A stretch of DNA of 64,000 bases. Source: Paracoccaceae bacterium. Lineage in GTDB: Bacteria; Pseudomonadota; Alphaproteobacteria; Rhodobacterales; Rhodobacteraceae. The stretch spans positions 20,544-84,543 of the forward strand of contig JAHEAO010000005.1 of assembly GCA_024642725.1 (NCBI GenBank), given 5' to 3'. The position numbers were made by a program, and so were the translations under genes. The notes under the pieces were generated by a model. That model was not told the origin of the DNA. It saw only the letters and a list, made by a program, of their open reading frames with translations, and made no database searches. Shown in pieces: positions 62,896 to 64,000 of this stretch (positions within the stretch are counted from its first letter, which is position 1; each line of letters opens with the position of its first letter).

Positions 62896-63726
62896 CTACA
62901 GGTCCTCACCCACGACGAAAGTTGCGGCGGATCGGCCCAGCGCGTGACTGACTTCCACGAAAAGCTTGTCAAAGGCCACGAACAGCGCACGGTTCAGAGC
63001 CTGCCCCTCGGGCGTTTCCGAGATCGCAATATAGTCTTCCAGTTCCGCTTCGCTCAGCGGATCATATGCCATCGCAAGAAAGGCGTAGAGCCATTCCTCG
63101 GTGTCCGCGCGGATAACCTCTTCCTGACTCCAGACGTCGGTCAGGATCTGGTCCTCGCTCAATGTGCTGTCAAAGGCGCCGCCATCCTGAAGGCCTGTGT
63201 AGAAAGCGTAGTTGGAATTCATCGCGCCGACGACATTGTATTCAAGCAGGTCGTTTGCATCGATGTAGCGCCCAACGAGGTCAATGAGCTGGTCGCCGTC
63301 CGCCGCAAGCTCCGCAGCATGGTCTTTCGCCACCGCTTCTACTTCCTCTTCCAGCAGGGCCTGCCGCGCACTCACCTCCAGTCCGACAATCTTGCGTCCC
63401 GTTGGGGTGTCGAAGAAGGCCATGAGCGGCGCCAGATCGGTCGTCTCAAGCTCCGCGGCAAAACTGACCCAGACCGTATTGGTCATCCAGTCGACATCAT
63501 AAATCTTCTCGACCAGCGTGCGCCACGCCTCGCCGGCCCGCTCGGGGAACATCTCTTCGGCCAGCTCCGCCCCATTCACAAGCCCTTCGTCGCGCATCAC
63601 TTCGATGACTTCGGGAAGGCCGAGTGCTTCCGCCAGGGTCGCGACATCCGCGGGCACGTTCGGTTCGGCCCGTGCGCCGGACGCAAGGCTGCAGCACAAC
63701 AACATCAGTGTCAGAACTCTTCGCAT
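62896..63726 (-). CDS. DUF2059 domain protein, secreted
   Basis: 276 residues with a signal peptide (hydrophobic core L-M-L-L-C-C-S-L, cleavage likely after A-R-A at ~20). The mature chain is helical and very acidic. A DUF2059-like segment (~75-135: F-F-D-T-P-T-G-R-K-I-V-G-L-E) is repeated later in weaker form (~222-245: I-S-E-T-P-E-G-Q-A-L-N-R-A). Periplasmic, function unknown. The two F/S-x-T-P-x-G-x motifs suggest an internal duplication. Confidence 0.8.
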   Translation of the reverse strand: MRRVLTLMLLCCSLASGARAEPNVPADVATLAEALGLPEVIEVMRDEGLVNGAELAEEMFPERAGEAWRTLVEKIYDVDWMTNTVWVSFAAELETTDLAPLMAFFDTPTGRKIVGLEVSARQALLEEEVEAVAKDHAAELAADGDQLIDLVGRYIDANDLLEYNVVGAMNSNYAFYTGLQDGGAFDSTLSEDQILTDVWSQEEVIRADTEEWLYAFLAMAYDPLSEAELEDYIAISETPEGQALNRALFVAFDKLFVEVSHALGRSAATFVVGEDL

Positions 63727-63854
63727 TTTGCCCCCGCGAATTGACCTTGCCCTAACCTAGGGTCGATTGCCCCGGCTTCCAAGCTGAACCTCTCCCAGAT
63801 GACTTGCCCGTGACGATTTTCGTGATAGCAAATGCGGCCGGGCACTTTTTGCTA

Positions 63855-63883
63855 TTGTGTCGGGCGCGCTCATTTCCTAGATA
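63855..63883 (+). promoter_or_regulatory. Candidate promoter of tRNA-Ser
   Basis: TTGTGT (63855-63860), 17-base spacer, TAGATA (63878-63883), followed by a GC-rich discriminator typical of stable-RNA promoters. The start of the tRNA is 28 bases beyond the -10. A perfect 8-bp inverted repeat ATAGCAAA/TTTGCTAT (63825-63832 and 63848-63855) touches the -35. Confidence 0.45.
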
Positions 63884-63910
63884 CGCGCACGGTTCGACAG
63901 AGCCCTTTGC

Positions 63911-64000
63911 GGAGAGGTGCCAGAGTGGTCGAATGGGGCGGTCTCGAAAACCGTTGAACCTTCACGGGTTCCCAGGGTTCGAATCCCTGTCTCTCCGCCA
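63911..64000 (+). tRNA. tRNA-Ser (anticodon CGA)
   Basis: A 90-base class II tRNA. Acceptor GGAGAG pairs with CTCTCC, and GCCA follows (CCA encoded in the gene). The D-arm begins TGCCAGAGTGG. The anticodon loop CTCGAAA gives anticodon CGA, reading UCG. A long variable arm and the T-loop GGTTCGAATCC are present. The gene ends exactly at the window edge. Confidence 0.97.

Noticed and set aside
62758..63744. A 328-codon plus-strand frame opposite the DUF2059 gene
   Set aside because: The minus-strand protein has a proper signal peptide and domain. The plus-strand translation looks random.
1..64000. Mobile elements, prophage or CRISPR arrays
   Set aside because: No transposase, integrase, phage structural gene, terminal inverted repeat or regularly spaced repeat array was seen. 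Gene order looks like stable chromosomal backbone.

Overview
The window reads as chromosomal DNA of a marine, Roseobacter-type alphaproteobacterium (Rhodobacteraceae). The evidence is gene content and order: dusB-ntrB-ntrC-ntrY-ntrX-trkA-trkH-hfq-hflX on one strand, an ispD-ispF fusion, a DUF6456/DUF6477 pair, an olsB-olsA ornithine-lipid operon, a ChpT-type phosphotransferase, and the block rplU-rpmA-(GNAT)2-obgE-proB-proA. Coding density is high and GC is high. I see no transposase, integrase, phage structural gene, CRISPR array or rRNA. One tRNA gene ends exactly at the last base of the window.

Layout. 1-5.7 kb: the end of an outer-membrane beta-barrel protein, two dehydrogenases, a penicillin-acylase-type hydrolase and an aldo/keto reductase. 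5.8-17.6 kb (minus strand): RNA chaperone and GTPase (hfq, hflX), potassium uptake (trkH, trkA), two nitrogen-type two-component systems (ntrYX, ntrBC) and dusB. 17.7-21.2 kb (plus): ispDF, pgpA, a CinA-C protein and an ammonium transporter. 21.2-31.1 kb: a mixed metabolic stretch (MmgE/PrpD protein, RatA-like protein, hpt, LysR regulator, two c-type cytochromes, an ornithine-cyclodeaminase-family enzyme, an LprI-like protein, a desaturase-lipoprotein pair, lipA). 31.3-35.5 kb: a Hint-domain protein, a DUF6456 regulator resembling the gene-transfer-agent activator GafA, DUF6477 and an MttB-family methyltransferase. 35.8-45.3 kb: guaA, two EamA transporters, a FadL-type porin, an orphan P-loop protein with metA, an alpha/beta hydrolase, a PPK2 kinase and a TetR regulator. 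45.3-54.5 kb: an unknown polytopic membrane protein, rplM-rpsI, a thioesterase and enoyl-CoA hydratase pair, an M32 carboxypeptidase with ctaA, a homocysteine methyltransferase, trmJ, a TfoX-like and a ThiE-like protein. 54.5-64 kb: olsBA, DUF3553, chpT, proBA, obgE, two acetyltransferases, rpmA, rplU, a DUF2059 protein and tRNA-Ser(CGA).

How the genes relate. Nitrogen sensing (NtrBC/NtrYX) lies a few kilobases from an ammonium transporter. Neither NtrC nor NtrX carries the GAFTGA loop needed to engage sigma-54, which points to sigma-70-type activation. Methionine and one-carbon genes recur at separate loci: metA with Glu111 (predicted acetyl-CoA type), a zinc homocysteine methyltransferase behind a leader with mutually exclusive hairpins, and a non-pyrrolysine MttB homologue. 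ChpT (CtrA phosphorelay) and the GafA-like protein could both belong to gene-transfer-agent control, although no GTA structural genes are in the window.

The most interesting items are the GafA-like DUF6456/DUF6477 locus, the leader of the homocysteine methyltransferase, the orphan P-loop protein coupled to metA with its repeated leader, the Hint protein without its nucleophile cysteine, and the perfect palindrome upstream of rplM. None of these is shown here to be an undescribed system. They are candidates with stated tests. No gap between genes exceeds 300 bases.
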